Assembly (NCBI GenBank): GCA_963575745.1
Contig: CAUYUJ010022515.1
Location: forward strand, 1 to 64,000
Direction: 5' to 3'
Source: Prorocentrum cordatum
Taxonomy: Eukaryota; Sar; Dinophyceae; Prorocentrales; Prorocentraceae
Length of the DNA: 64,000 nt
Shown here: piece by piece, positions 50,532-62,193 of the stretch
How positions within the stretch are numbered: the first letter of the stretch is position 1
Layout: every line of letters starts with the position of its first letter
Notes under the pieces: generated by a model
Told to the model about the DNA's origin: nothing
Seen by the model: the letters and a program-made list of their open reading frames with translations, nothing else
Database searches by the model: none
Program-made: the position numbers and the translations under genes

Positions 50532-51959
50532 ATGGGAACAGGTCCCATTGCGAGCGGGCAGCTGTCTTTCGAGCGCGAAGCCGAGGCTGGCGTGAGCGGG
50601 ATTCGTGCCTTGCATGGGGTCCAGGCAGGCCCAGAGGCAACGGGGAGAAGACGGCCTGGTTGTGCGAGCGTTGCGTCAACGGCAAGGGGGAGCCATTCAG
50701 GCACGGCGTCAAGTGCAAACTTCAAAAGGGCTTCGCGTTCGGCCAGGTCGTCGCCGGTTGCCCTCCGCGCCGACGCGGGAGGTGCGACTGCCACCAAGGA
50801 CGTCGCCCCGTGGCAGCTGGAGGCGAAAGGTGCGCGAGCAGAGGCTGCAGCTGGAACAGAAGCGCGAGGAGGAGATCGTCAGGCTGCGCCAGCAGGTTAG
50901 TCTTAAACCGGGCCCCCGACAGGGGGAATCTGCAAAAATAGTTAAACAATAGTCCGGGGGATGATTGTTGGATTATTTGTGAATATTTTTTCTGTTTCGC
51001 CAAACGTCGGCCTGTATGGGGGATACGGCCGACTTAAGGGTAGTGGCACCGAGGCCGGGCGCGACGACCCGATGCATCAGTCGCAGGAGGCCGACAAGAA
51101 GCGCATCGCGTTCTTGGCCGGCGCGATCGAGAGCACCCTCAGGGACATCAGTGCCGACACCCTCGCCAAGACCGCCAAGTGGCAGACGCAGCTCGAGCGG
51201 CTCCGTCTCAGGGAGAGGGGGGCTCAGCCCATTGGCAGCCGGCACGCGGCCTGCAATCGAGAGGTCTTGCGTCTGCAGGCCCCCAGCTCCAAGCAGACCA
51301 AGGCCTTCGAGGGCTCCAGGAAGCAGATCCACAACATGCGGGCTCGCCTCGAGCTCCAGCTCGCGCGGCAGGCCAAGACGTGCATGCCGGGCTGCGACTC
51401 GCGGGGCTCCGCAAGGAACTGCCTGGGGTGGGTGGCGGAGCGCCTCCTGACACCGAGCGAGCGCACCTCGGTCCTCTTGCCTGGCATCGCCGCTTCCCTC
51501 GATGGACTGGAAGACCTCTTTGAGCAGGGCTTCGACGGCGTCATCGCGCAGGAGCTCGCCGACCAGGCGCGCGCACTCAAGACCAAGCTGGGCCAAGCGC
51601 TCGCGGACGTGCGCGGGGCCAGGACGGCGCCCCCCCAGCCTGCACAGGCCCCTGCTGCCTGGGATTCGTCACCCCAGGCCAACCGAGACATCTTGCAGAT
51701 TCTGGGCCACGAGGTCCCCGAGGAAAACGAGGAGGTGCGCATGGCGGCCAAACGCGCTTACGAGATCAACGCAGCGGCCGCCCTGCAAGCGGAGCAGGCC
51801 GAGAAGCGCGCCACGACCGACAGCACCAAGGCCAACATTTGTTCGGCGGGCGCCGCCGTCGTTGAAGGCATGGCTCAGAATGCCGGCCTTCAGCAGCCTG
51901 CTTCTCTTCCTGGTGCTGGCGCTGCAGGGTGTGCTGGAGCGGGCAGGTCGTCCTCCTGA
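50532..51959 (+). pseudogene. LINE-C ORF1, zinc finger and coiled coil
   Basis: WLCERCVNGKGEPFRHG and KCKLQ resemble the W-C-X2-C zinc finger of LINE-A ORF1. A basic/acidic helix ELEQKREEEIVRLRQQ-like segment follows, is interrupted at 50,896, and resumes at 51,039 in a compatible phase with EADKKRIAFLAGAIESTLRD. An open frame then runs to 51,959 with QELADQARALKTKLGQAL and AAALQAEQAEKRA. The SL-adjacent ATG, zinc finger and coiled coil lie in three different frames, so it cannot be translated whole. Confidence 0.55.
50896..51038 (+). other. intron or introner-like insertion in LINE-C ORF1
   Basis: 143 bases starting GTTAGT and ending CTTAAG. Removing it joins the two coiled-coil halves in frame at a codon boundary (CAG CAG | GGT AGT). 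Near its ends, CTTAAACCGGGCCCCCGACAG and the complement of GGCCTGTATGG...CGGCCGACTTAAG form weak inverted repeats. It resembles the GTAAGTCGG-ended element at 47,053. Confidence 0.5.
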
Positions 51960-51989
51960 CGGCGTCTGCTTCCTATTCGCGAGCGTCAC

Positions 51990-53070
51990 TTAATGGGGGC
52001 CCCAGACTGAGCGCTTCTAGGAGAGCCCCCGTGCCGCCGATTACGACGGCCTCGGATGCGTGGAGGTGCGCGTCAGCAATAAAGTGGCCCGCGACGTTAG
52101 TCAAAAAACTCCATCGCCCGGGATGGAAGGCCACGCTTTCGCCCGGTGCTCTGCCGGGCAAATCGCTGCACGGCATCGCGGGCGGCAAGCTTGTGGCGAC
52201 GCGGAGTGACCTCCAGGCCACCACGTTCGACCGTTGGAGAGCTGGGTGGTCCGACCCACTCATCGGCTTCGCTCCCACGGTCTCCATGCGCAGGCGGGCG
52301 GCATCATCTTCGCGGTCGCCTGCCTGCGCCCGTCCCTGGGGCTCGACAGCCGCAGTCGCGGCGCGCTGCTGGCCTGCCTTGGTCTCCTTCCTCGAGGTCC
52401 AGAAGGCACCGTGCATCATTTCGGCCGACTGGAACTTTGAGCCTGCCAAGCTCGCCCCCGCAGGCTGGGTTGGGCAGCGTGACGCCGGAGGTCCTGCGAC
52501 CGGACTGCCAAATTGCTTTCGACATGTGGCAGGAGCGGCTCTTTGACGACGCGCTGGCCAAGGCCAGCTACGCGAGTCTGTTCGACGTCGAGGCTGTCCT
52601 CGAGGCCCCCTGTGCTACGCAGTGCGGCCTCGCGACTACTTTCAGAGGCAGCCGCCAGGAGTGGCGCTACCAATCCGTGGACAGGCCGAGGAGTCTCCCC
52701 GAAGCCGTTCGCCCCCAAACCGTCCGCGATCCCGGTCGTAAGCGCGCCAGACAGAGGGCGGCTGCGGTGAGCAAGCGGGCGCGGACCCTCGACGTGGCGC
52801 TGCAGTCGGACTTCCTCAGGCTGCGTGGCGTCGGTGACCCGCCTGGCGCGGCTTCCTCTGCCTCTGCCGGGTTGCAGCGGGGCGACGGGGCCGAGACTTC
52901 GCCTCCCGGTCAAAGTGGCGCCCATTTTGGCGGCAAGTATTTCCTGGGGGGGGGCTGCTCTCCGCGGCCGGGTCTTCCTCTGCGGCGTCCTCGGGGCGCT
53001 TTGCCAGCTCGATTGCGTGCGCCGAGCCGAGTTTCGGACAGAAGCGCGACCACCTGCGACAGCTAGCGGG
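51990..53070 (+). pseudogene. LINE-C endonuclease segment
   Basis: KKLHRPGWKATL...GGKLVATRS, IIFAVACLRPSLGL and CIISADWNFEPAKLAPAGW correspond to the central EEP part, in which GDFN is replaced by ADWN. They lie in two or three frames. A basic stretch follows (YQSVDRPRSLPEAVRP, RKRARQRAAAVSKRA). Frameshifts make it non-functional. Confidence 0.55.
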
Positions 53071-53080
53071 GCCGCTTCTT

Positions 53081-54352
53081 GGACTTGGGCGGCGAGTTCG
53101 CTGGCGAATGCATGCGGGCTCGACGACTCTTCCCTGGAGTTTTCAGGCAGGGTCAGATGGCGCGCGCTGCCCAGTGGCCACGCCGCCTGACAACCCCAGC
53201 CAGTCTCTCCCAGATGCCGCTATGCTACGCTTCGCGCGGGCCCCCTTCGACAAGATGCGTCTCCTAGGATGGGGTTCGCGCCGCCTGGAGGACCGGCGAC
53301 GCGACGGCTGCGCTGGCGCAGCCAACCTGGTTAAGAGCTTCAAGATCTCTGACGAGAGCTGGGGGCCAGTTGGACTGCGCCCTTCTCGGCGCGCATTTCG
53401 GCCTGACCTTGTCGGCCACCCCGCTTTCGTGGGGCGGCCCTGCCGCGCCGCGAGAGCGCCGAGAGGGAGTGACTGGCCTGCTGTGGGAGGGCTCGCGGCT
53501 TCGGTTTCAAGCGCAAGGGGGCCGGCGTTTTCCTTGGCAGAGGCACCTGCGACGCCGCAGGGCCGAGGATTGGGCCACCCTCCACGCTGGCGCGGTCGCC
53601 GTCCGCGGCCGGGTCGGCAGCGGGGAGAGCCCGCGGCAGCTTGAGAAGCGCCGCCTGCTCTTCCAGTGCGCCGTGGCTGACTTGCAATCCTCGGTGGCTA
53701 CCGATCATGAGGGCAGTCTCGCCAACTTCCCCCTCCAGGCCGTCGACGCCAGGTTCCTCGGCGGGGGGCAGCGGGGGGGCGTCGTCGCGGAGGGCTTTAT
53801 CTTACTGCGTGGGCAAACCGGCCAGGCGAGCCACGGCCAACGCCGGGAATGGCGTCGTCGAGCGGGGTGGCATGGCCGGCTCGGAAGAGCTGCGCCGGCG
53901 GGCGCTGCGCGGCGACGCTCCCGAGTTGGAGGAGCTGGAAGCCGGTCTCTCGGCGGCGAACCCTGCCTGCGGTATGGTGGCCAAAAATGTGGAATGAGGT
54001 CCGGGCTGAGAACTGGGTGCCCCGTCGGAGCGGCAGGCCGCCATCGGCGAGGCCCTTGCCGGGGGCCGCGGCGCGGCCGCCGACGAGCCCCTTCCGCCCG
54101 TGACCGCCGAGGCCCTCGATGGGGCGACCGCCGGACTTGGCCCGCGCGAGGCCCGGGGCGCGGACGGGCTGAGCCCTTTAGGCGTGGGGCGCGCGCCCGC
54201 GGCCGGGGAGCTCGGGCCCCTCGCGGTTCGACGTCGACGCCGCGGAGGCGCAGTGCGCGTGGCAACCTGCCATGTACAACCAGCCAGGCGCTACCCGCAT
54301 GGGGCGTTCCAGCTGGGGCTTCGCCTTCGAGGCGAGGATCGAAAGGGGCCCC
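53081..54352. other. GC-rich stretch without recognisable gene
   Basis: Long open frames on both strands give biased Arg/Ala/Gly/Pro sequence without a motif. It may be the decayed continuation of LINE-C. Confidence 0.35.
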
Positions 54353-54480
54353 CGTCTCCTCCTCGGCGGACGGCGGCGGACAGGCGGCAGGCGCCCGCGG
54401 TGGCAGAACGAGGCCGCCTCCGCCGACGGAGGGCGATAAGTGGCTGGCGGAAGCCGGCGGAAGTGAACCGCGCACCCCAC
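54353..54480 (+). repeat. GGCGGAAG repeat shared with 48,998-49,115, copy 2
   Basis: CTCCTCGGCGGACGGCGGCGG, then AACGAGGCCGCCTCCGCCG, then GGCTGGCGG in the same order as copy 1. Confidence 0.6.
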
Positions 54481-55709
54481 AGAGATGGTGACATTTTCGC
54501 TTGCGTCGTTTCCGGATCCAGCCGCGCGCTCCGCAGGGCGGCGGGCGACGCCGCCGAGGAGGCCGAGTCGGGCCTTCCAGCGCGCCGGGCGGCGGACAGG
54601 TCCGCAACGTTTCTTCGTGGCAGCATGCGCGCGCGCATCGGCAGTGACTTCGACTCTCTTCGGGTGAGGATGGAACCCTTGGTTCGGGGGCTGCCGCGTG
54701 AGACCGCCGCGTTGGGCCTGCATTTTTGCGCCGAGACCGCGCGCGAGAGGCCGCGCGTGCGACCGCGTGTGAGACCGCCGCGCGAGACCACTTGACCGCC
54801 GCGCGGCCCAGTGCGCGAGACCACCTGGCGAGGCGCCCCCCCGAGGTAAAGGGCGAGGCAACGAACTTGTGGCGAACGCAACCGCGCGTCCGTCGGAGCA
54901 ATCGATCGGCGCGCGCCGGCCTCCCAATGCCCGCAGGGGCCCAGGATGGAGTCGGAAGGGGGCAGAGATCGACCTTCGCTTCCCTTGCCGAGTTTCGCGG
55001 GCGCGGAGAGGGGGGGGGGGCCCGGGGAGGTGGGCGGGGGGGGATGAGGGGGGGGAGGGGGCAGACCTCTTGCATCCAATCGTACTTGTGCTCGCCGTCG
55101 TTCTCGCCCTCCCCCCTCCCCATTCCTGTTGTCGCCTTCCTGCTGCTCGCCTTCCTCCTGCCTCCCACATCGAGCCGTCTTGGCCCGGCCCGCGTCGGCT
55201 CTGGGTGGTCTGCGCGACCAGCTCGGCCTGGCGCCCCCCAGGGTCTCCCTGCGCCCGCCGCGCCGCGGCCCGCCGCGCCCGATCCGCGCGCCGGCCCCTC
55301 CCTCAGCCGCGGCGGGAGCGGCGGCGCCCGTGGCGCCGCCCAACCGCGAGAGCATGTCGATTTCCAGTTAATGTTCTTCCGCCCAGCGCCCCGCGGGCAC
55401 CTCCGGGGGCATCGGCGCGCTGTCGCGCTCGCGCAGTTTGGTTTGATTTTTCCGGGGGCCGGATGTCGACCCTCGGCAGCCGTGTTGTTCGCGCGCAGGG
55501 TGGGCCGGCGAGAATGGCATGGCGTCAGAAGGAGCATTTTGCATAGATAAAGCGCGTGCAGGACCAGGCCGCCCGCCAGGTGGCGATCGTCGCCGAAGCT
55601 CAGCTCGCGTCCATGTTCGGGGGTGTCAGCTCGCAGCTGGGTGACCCCAGGGCCGCGGCGTCGTCGGGCTCGTCGGCCCGCGCAGGCGCCGACTCGGCGT
55701 TCGAGATCG

Positions 55710-55710
<1 letters not shown>
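54481..55710. other. GC-rich stretch without recognisable gene
   Basis: Contains GCGCGAGACC(A/G)C repeats near 54,730-54,830 and G-runs near 55,010-55,060. A short exon-like frame before the poly-G (about 55,556-55,710, QDQAARQVAIVAEAQ) has an acceptor-like CAG before it but no recognisable family. Confidence 0.35.

Positions 55711-55740
<30 letters not shown>
55711..55740 (+). repeat. poly-G run, 30 bases
   Basis: Uninterrupted G30. Its true length may be misassembled. Confidence 0.95.
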
Positions 55741-56639
55741 CGAAGAAGGAGTCGTCGGAAGATTCTGAATGCTTCAGGACCGGGCCAAGCCAGTTTCACG
55801 CGTTTCATCGCAGGGGCCACTCCCCGAGGCATCGCTGAAAGGGTGCTGTCCGACCTATCATCGCACTGTGCAGCCCTATGGGGGGGGCGGATCCGATCGT
55901 GCGCGTGCACTTGTTGACTGGGAAGGTGATATTTCACATCTCATCCACCCTCGCGCGTTCAGCATGCCTTGTGAGGGGCCGAAGCATTTGGGGGGCCTGC
56001 GTGCCAGAGCCTCGTCGATGGCCTTGGTTGGTGGCTTCGGGTTCGTCGAGAGCCCCCCCCGCCGGCCGGGGTCTCTTCTGCAGCCATGAACAGGCTGGGA
56101 TTTGAGTTGGCAGAGTCTTGGGTGAGTTCACTGTCGGGATCCTCCGTCTTGGTGGGCATATCAGTGGTCTTCTCACCCAGAATCTGATAACATGGCAGGA
56201 AGTCTTTGCGAAAGTCATGATCTCTCCGTATCGTGCGCCTAGTGACCTGCTTGATCCCGGCGGCCTGAGTAGCTTTGGAAAGGCGGCCCATGCGGGCTGC
56301 GCCCAGACGATCTTTGACCGAATTCGCCCCTTTGTGTGAGAGGCCTAGCTGTCCTGGAGCTTCTTGCCCTTGGGACATCGGGCGCGCCGTCGGGCTTGTT
56401 TTTTTCCCGCTTCCCTCCGGTCTCTGGTCCTTCTTCGGGGGGGGGGCTGTCTGGGGCGGGGCCCAGGACTTGCGTGCCCTCGGGTAGCCTGTGCGGGGCT
56501 CAGTCATCCAACCGCGGTTTCGATGTGAATTCGGGATGTGGATCCCGCCCGCTGACCCCGCCTCGGTCAGCAGGTCCCGACTCTTCTCCCTCTGTCTGCG
56601 CCAGGCGCACTCATGCTGCGCCCGCGCCGCTCGCGGGCG

Positions 56640-57190
56640 CGCGGCGCGCGCGGGTGCTCCAGCTTGTCGGCAAGTTTGATGCGGTGTGTTTGCAGGAGGC
56701 GCATGGCGCGCGCTCTGACTTTGAGATGTTCGGGCGGAATGAGCGATGTGGGAACGCTGCTGTGCGCGAATCTCAATGTCGTGATGTGCGCAGGTGCCTG
56801 GGTCTGATTCAGGCCATTCGCCCATCCGCTGCTCATGCGATCTGCGCCATGGCAGGGGGCTTGACCTCTGTTGAGGTTGAGGAAGGCAGACCTTGGACGG
56901 TTGGGACTTGGTTAGCTGGAGACCGGCAGCAGGCAGATGCTTCTGCGTCGGAGTGTGGGTCTCGGGCAGAGCTGCGCCAACGTGATCCGACCAGGAGGGG
57001 TGCATGTGCAAGTGGGGCACGCGGCGCGGCTCTCCTCGATTTGCACCTCGCTCTCTGCCCCCGTCCTTTATGATCCCCTGGTCGCAGCCGACGCTGTCTG
57101 GCACGCTGTTGAGACCTGGGCGCCATCTGACCATGTCCCCGTCGTCGCCGCCATCTCGGCCGGGGCCCCCGCTGCCTTGCCCTCTCAGGT
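56640..57190 (+). pseudogene. endonuclease (EEP) domain fragment of a LINE
   Basis: VLQLVGKFDAVCLQEAHG matches the QE motif of AP-type endonucleases. In another frame downstream, YDPLVAADAVWHAVE and WAPSDHVPVVAAIS match the end of the domain with an intact SDH. The spacing (about 150 codons) is near that of a full domain. At least one frameshift lies between them. It is separate from the LINE-C endonuclease segment at 52 kb, and no RT was seen nearby. Confidence 0.62.
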
Positions 57191-58560
57191 TCGCAAAATG
57201 GATAGCCCAGCGCGAGCTGTGCCGCGGGCCCTGCTGCAGTGCGATCCAGGAGATCGATTGGAGGCTCTCCATCAGGAGTAAACTCGCTCGCGTCAAGCAG
57301 GTCGGCTGGCAGGTGGCCCCAGTTTTCAGGCCACATTTTGCGTTCTCGGCCCCCGAGGCCCCAGTGTGACAGTTTGGATTTGGCTACGGCGGCGCACGCG
57401 GGATGGCGGATTGGGGCCTGCTCGCTGCGCGCGAAGGCTGCGAGGGCCCGCCCCCAGTGACTTCTGTGCTAGGATCGGATGTTGAAAGAAGGGGTCCGCA
57501 ACAGGGGGTCTGCATTCGGGGCTGATTGTCCATGTGTGCTCACTCTGTCGTCAATGTATATATGATGGGGTCCGATTGGTATCCAACGTTGGCGGTCGGG
57601 CCACGCGCCAGACTATTATTCTGGCTGCCCACTATGCGCGTCGGGCGGACCCCCAGGTCCCATGGTGCTGCCGTGTCAAGGCGCGATTGAGGCAACTTTC
57701 TCTCCGTCGCCCCGTGTTTCTGGAAGTGTTTCGGTCGCTCCGTCTGGGGTCCGTTGCTCGGGGGCCCCCCTCTCATCTTCCGCCCGTTGCCCACTGCCCC
57801 TCGCGGGTGAATAGTGAGAGCCGCCCCCCCTCTTTTATTATCATTATTTTTCTTGTGGTGCCCTACGTTCCCCTCCCATGCTGCCCCTGCTTCTGCGTGG
57901 TATTGATACCTGTTGCTGCCCTTGTGGGTCTCTTAAGGTTGGCTGACAGTTTTCGAGGTTTCTGGCCATGTTGTAATCTGGCTGTGATTTTACTAGTCCT
58001 GTGTTTCTTGGCTAATTCAGAGCCGGCCGTATGTGTGGTTTGTGCGCGCTGACCCTTGTCCGCCTGCTTTCCTTTCCTTGCCTTTGCTCTGCCTGTTCTC
58101 CTCTGTCGTCCCGTCGTCGGCTCGTCCCGTCCCCGCCGTCGGTCTCGTGTCCTTCCTCGTCCGTGACCTTCTCAGGCACTCGGGCGGTCGTTCGCGACCT
58201 CTCGTTCGCCCGCGCACGCCATGCGCCCTCGGTTGGAGCGCGGCGCTCGCCAGCCAGCGTCGTATCTCCGCGGTTCCTTTGGTCTGCCCCTCCTGTTGCC
58301 CTCTCTCCTTTGCCTGTTGCTGTCCTCTGTCTCCCCCTCCTTCTTGTGCCTCTTCCTGTGTGCCTTCGTCTCCCGCGCGGCCTGGGGGCTGCGGGAGAGG
58401 CTGCCTGCCGCCTGCCTCCCCCCGCCCGCTCCGCGGGCCGGCCCGCCGCCCTGTCGCCCGCCCGCCGCCCCCTGCCGCGCGGAGCTTCGAGGTCGGTGCC
58501 TTGCTCTGCATGTCGGTTCGTCGGTGGCTGGCCCTTCGGCGCAGGGAGCAGAGAGCGTCC
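57191..58560. other. stretch without recognisable gene
   Basis: Pyrimidine-rich sequence with open frames of cysteine/leucine/proline-rich composition but no motif. Confidence 0.35.
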
Positions 58561-58563
58561 TGG

Positions 58564-58680
58564 CATCGCTCGGACGTGTGCATTTTTTCTCGGCGAGAAC
58601 CATCGAGGACCATCCTGGACCACCGAGCAAAAAACAGGCACGAAACCGACAAATGCACGGGAAATGGACGTCCGAGCGAC
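58564..58680. mobile_element. MITE-like element, family M2, copy 2
   Basis: TCGCTCGGACGTGTGC...GGACGTCCGAGCGA. The interior CCATCCTGGACCACCGAGCA and AAATGCACGGGAA is shared with 33,775-33,892. Confidence 0.8.
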
Positions 58681-59404
58681 GCCAAGGCGTGGCTTCTGGC
58701 TGGCTGGCTGCCTTGGGCAGCTAGTATCCAGCGCGCGTGCCTGCAGGCGGCGTGCGGTGCCGCGGGCGCTCTGCCCACGCGTGCTCTGCGCGCGCCCGCC
58801 CGCGCCGGGTTCCCGACGAGAGTCGAGGCGCCTGCGGCGCCCTGCCTCTGTCATCTGCTCTTGGCCAGCCGCCCCGCTCCGGGTTCCCGGCGTTGTTCGA
58901 GGCCCCCGTGTCGCTGGGTCCTCTGCTTGTTGTCTCCTCGCTTTTGTGGGGCGTGCCTGTTTCGGCGTTTTTGTTTTGCTGCTGTGGTGGCTTAAGCCCG
59001 ATGCTCGACGGGGGAGTGATGGTGCCTCGGGCTCGCGCGGGCATGGCGATTCGTTCGAATCGCGATGGTCAGAATTTGACAGGAACGCGCTCTCAAGGAC
59101 AACGCACTCCTATTGCAGAGTACCCGCCGCTCCTCTCTGCTTCTCTTGCTTCTCTTTGCTTGTTGCGCCTCGGCCTCTCCGCCCCTGCTTGTGCATGGTT
59201 TGGCCTGACGTGGACATGGTGAGTGCGCCTGCGGTGGAACAGATCTTCCTCCCTGCCCGCCGTTGCCGTCAGTTGTTTCCCCCCTCGGGGATCTCCGCAG
59301 ATGGTCTTCAGAGGTCCGCGGAGGCTTCCCGGGGGCTGTCGGGACCTGGAAAAAGGCCCAAACACCCGGAATCTCCGGCTGCTCGAGCTTCGACTCTTCA
59401 ATCT

Positions 59405-59856
59405 TCGACGGCAGCGGCGACGGCGACGGCGTCGACGGCGACGATGACGACCGGCGATCGACGACCGACAACGACGACTGCGGAAGACGCCGACGCCACC
59501 GCGGACGACGACTACGACGGCGACCGCGACGACGATGGCGACGACGACGGCCGACGACCGACGGCGGACGTCGGTGGGCCGACGACAGACGACCGACGAC
59601 CGAAGACGACGACGAAGACGGGCGACGGACGACGACCCCGACGACGTGGCGACCGGTGACCGACGATGGACGACGGCGAGGGACGCCTGCCGCCAGACGA
59701 CGGACGACGACATCGACGACGACGACGACCAACGACGACCGGCGACCGAGTACCGATAACGGACGACGCACGACGACGATGACGACGATGAACACGGCGA
59801 CGACGACGACGACGACGATGACGACGACGACGTCGATGACGACGACGACGACGACC

Positions 59857-59925
<69 letters not shown>

Positions 59926-59990
59926 CGAACGACGACGACGAACAGGAGCACCACGACGACGACGGCGACGATGACGATGGACGGCGACAC
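59405..59990. repeat. (ACG)n block
   Basis: About 590 bases of ACG/GCG triplets, purest near 59,800-59,930. Open frames (poly-Thr, poly-Asp, poly-Val) are compositional. Confidence 0.95.
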
Positions 59991-60099
59991 CTCAGGAGCG
60001 CCACGGGCGCGGCGGTGGCAGCCGGACACGGTCGGAACGCTGCGAGCCCGCTGCCGTCCCCTGTCGCGCATTTGCAGGCCTCCTTTTTTGGTTTTTTTG

Positions 60100-60300
60100 G
60101 AGCCTCGTCGTCGTCGTCGTTTTCGTTCGGTCGTCATCGTCGTCGCCGTCGTCGTCACTGGTCGGTGGTCTGTCGGTCGTTCCTCGTCGTCGTTGTCGCT
60201 GTCGTTCGGTCGTCGTCGTCGTCGTCGACGTCGTCGTCGTCGTCGACCTCGTTGTCGCCGTTTCGTCTTCGTCGTTGTCGTCGTCGTCGTCGTCGTCTGG
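60100..60300. repeat. (TCG)n block, inverted relative to 59,405-59,990
   Basis: TCG/GTC triplets, complementary to the preceding (ACG)n block. About 110 unique bases lie between. The pair could fold into a very long hairpin. Confidence 0.93.
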
Positions 60301-60581
60301 GCCACCAGTGTTTTTTGTTCCCCCTGTCGTTGCCTTTTAGCCGGAGCAGGCTAGCGTATGCCAAAGAACGTTGTAGCAGAGATCGTGCTCTTGCTTCGGG
60401 TTGTGTTGGATCCGTGCTTGTCGGAATATCTGAACAGCTCAGCTTCTCCAGGTTTTGAGTTTAGAACACCCGCGCCGAATTCATCACTCGTGCTGCGGGC
60501 ACCGACACCGTGCTGTAACGCCTCTCCCCCGCGCTGGCTCGTACAGGTCCCGCCTCCGCGGATCTGCGCGTCAGCACGGCT

Positions 60582-60612
60582 CTCTCTCTCTCTCTCTCTC
60601 TCTTTCCCTCTC

Positions 60613-60654
<42 letters not shown>

Positions 60655-60655
60655 T
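60582..60655. repeat. (CT)n microsatellite
   Basis: CT dinucleotide run with a few interruptions. Confidence 0.95.
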
Positions 60656-60779
60656 CATTGAGGACTTCCCCAGCCTCCCAAGCATCCTCAACGAGACAGG
60701 GCAGGATGTCAGAGGAGGGCGAGTCGAGACAACGGTAGTTAGCCTTCGGAAGGGGGCCCTCGTCGCCATGGATGGACGT

Positions 60780-61500
60780 AGCTCGGAAGTCTTCTTGCCC
60801 TCGTAGATGAGCTGGTGGCCCTCGTAGCTCAGGTGGTGGCTCTCCCAGCTTAGCAGGTAGCCCTCGTAGCTCAATTGGTGGCCCTTGTCCGCAGCTGCCG
60901 TGGCCCAGCTGGTTGCACTCGTAGCTCAGCTAGCGGTCTGGCTTAGCTTGTGGCCCTCGTAGTTCAGCTGGTGGGCCTAGTAGTGCAGCTGGTGGTCCTC
61001 TCAGCCCTCCCTGTGACCCTCGATGCTCAGCTTGTGTCCCTTGTCGCTTAAGATAGTGGCCCTCGCAGCTGAGCTGGCAGTGGCCCTCGTAACCGTGCCG
61101 GTGACTCTTGGACCTCGGCCTGTCGCCGTCGTAGCTCAGCCTGTGGTCCTCGCAGCTCGCCTGGAGGCTCTCGTAGCTCTGCTGGTGGCCCTCGGAACTC
61201 TGGATGCACCCCCAGAAGCTCAGGCTGCGGCCCTCGTGGATCGGCAGGTGGCCCTCGTGGCTCAGGTGGTGAGCCTTTTGGCACCGAGTGTTGCCCTGCT
61301 GGTGGCTCTCTCAGGTTCTCCTGTGACCCTCGTACCGCGGCCTTCGCAGCTCAGCTGACGTGTCCCGTGGCTCAGGAGGTGGCCCTCGTAGCCCTGCTGG
61401 TACCTCTTGGAGTTTTGCCTGTGGCCCTTGTAGCTCAGCCAGTGGCCCTCGCAGCTCAGACAGCAGTTAGATTCTCGTAGCTTCGATTCTAGCCTTTGAT
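60780..61500 (+). repeat. degenerate 24-bp minisatellite (CTCGTAGCTCAGCTGGTGGC)
   Basis: About 30 units of roughly 24 bases. On the minus strand one frame reads an 8-residue repeat like LSYEGHQL. No start or context marks it as a gene. The remainder to 62,160 shows no gene. Confidence 0.88.
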
Positions 61501-62162
61501 GCTCTGCTGGTGGCCTGCGTGAGATGTTTGCGACCACGTAGTATCCAGCTTGTTGAAGCGGTAGTTGATAGAGCCCTATGGTGTTTTTCGGGAGAGTGGC
61601 ACCTAGGGATTGTGAGTCTTCGTGATGGCCACTTCCCATCGCACATCCAAGCCTCTTATCGAGCCCGTTGTTCACGTATGTGTCGTACTTGAAGCTGCAG
61701 AAATCGTAGCTGTAGCCGTCGTGTTTGTAGCCATTGCCTTCGTGGTAGCTGTCGCAGTCGTGGTCGCTGTGCTTGCACGTTTTCGGAGTACACGCCGGGG
61801 CCTCCTTGTTCAGGGTGCTGACCTTCTGGAGTTAGACGACGTGTACGGCGGTCTCAGAGGTGCGTCGGCCAATTTGGTCCGTCGCATTCAAGGGTTACGT
61901 GGCCGTACTCATTACCATTCTTGAGAGCAGTGGTGGTAGCGATCCTGATGCCTTTTGGATCTGGCTGTCGCCCATGCCTGACGAAGTATCCCATTCGCCT
62001 CAGAGCCGACTCCAGTCTGATCGCGGCCAGGAGCATCTCCACTATACATGTATACATGTGTGATCGAAGCCTGTCGCCCAGAGAACCAGCCCGCACATCT
62101 TAGAGCATGTGTTGTCCTGTGTCGTTTGTGCGAAGGCCCCTGGGACAGGGCCCAGCTACCTA

Positions 62163-62193
62163 ATTGTATATCTGTGTATATATATATATATAG
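62163..62193. repeat. (TA)n microsatellite
   Basis: Short TA run. Confidence 0.9.

Larger units (their letters stand above)
50511..53080 (+). mobile_element. LINE-C: decayed SL-headed non-LTR retrotransposon
   Basis: After the SL relic come a zinc-finger-like segment, a coiled-coil ORF1 and an endonuclease segment, all in plus orientation but in changing frames. The order equals that of LINE-A. RT was not found downstream: 53.1-55.5 kb is GC-rich without motifs. The copy is therefore truncated or too decayed to recognise. The right boundary is arbitrary. Confidence 0.65.

Noticed and set aside
55959-57296. 445-codon minus-strand frame
   Set aside because: Antisense to the endonuclease fragment. 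No motif, despite a less biased stretch near 56,050-56,230.
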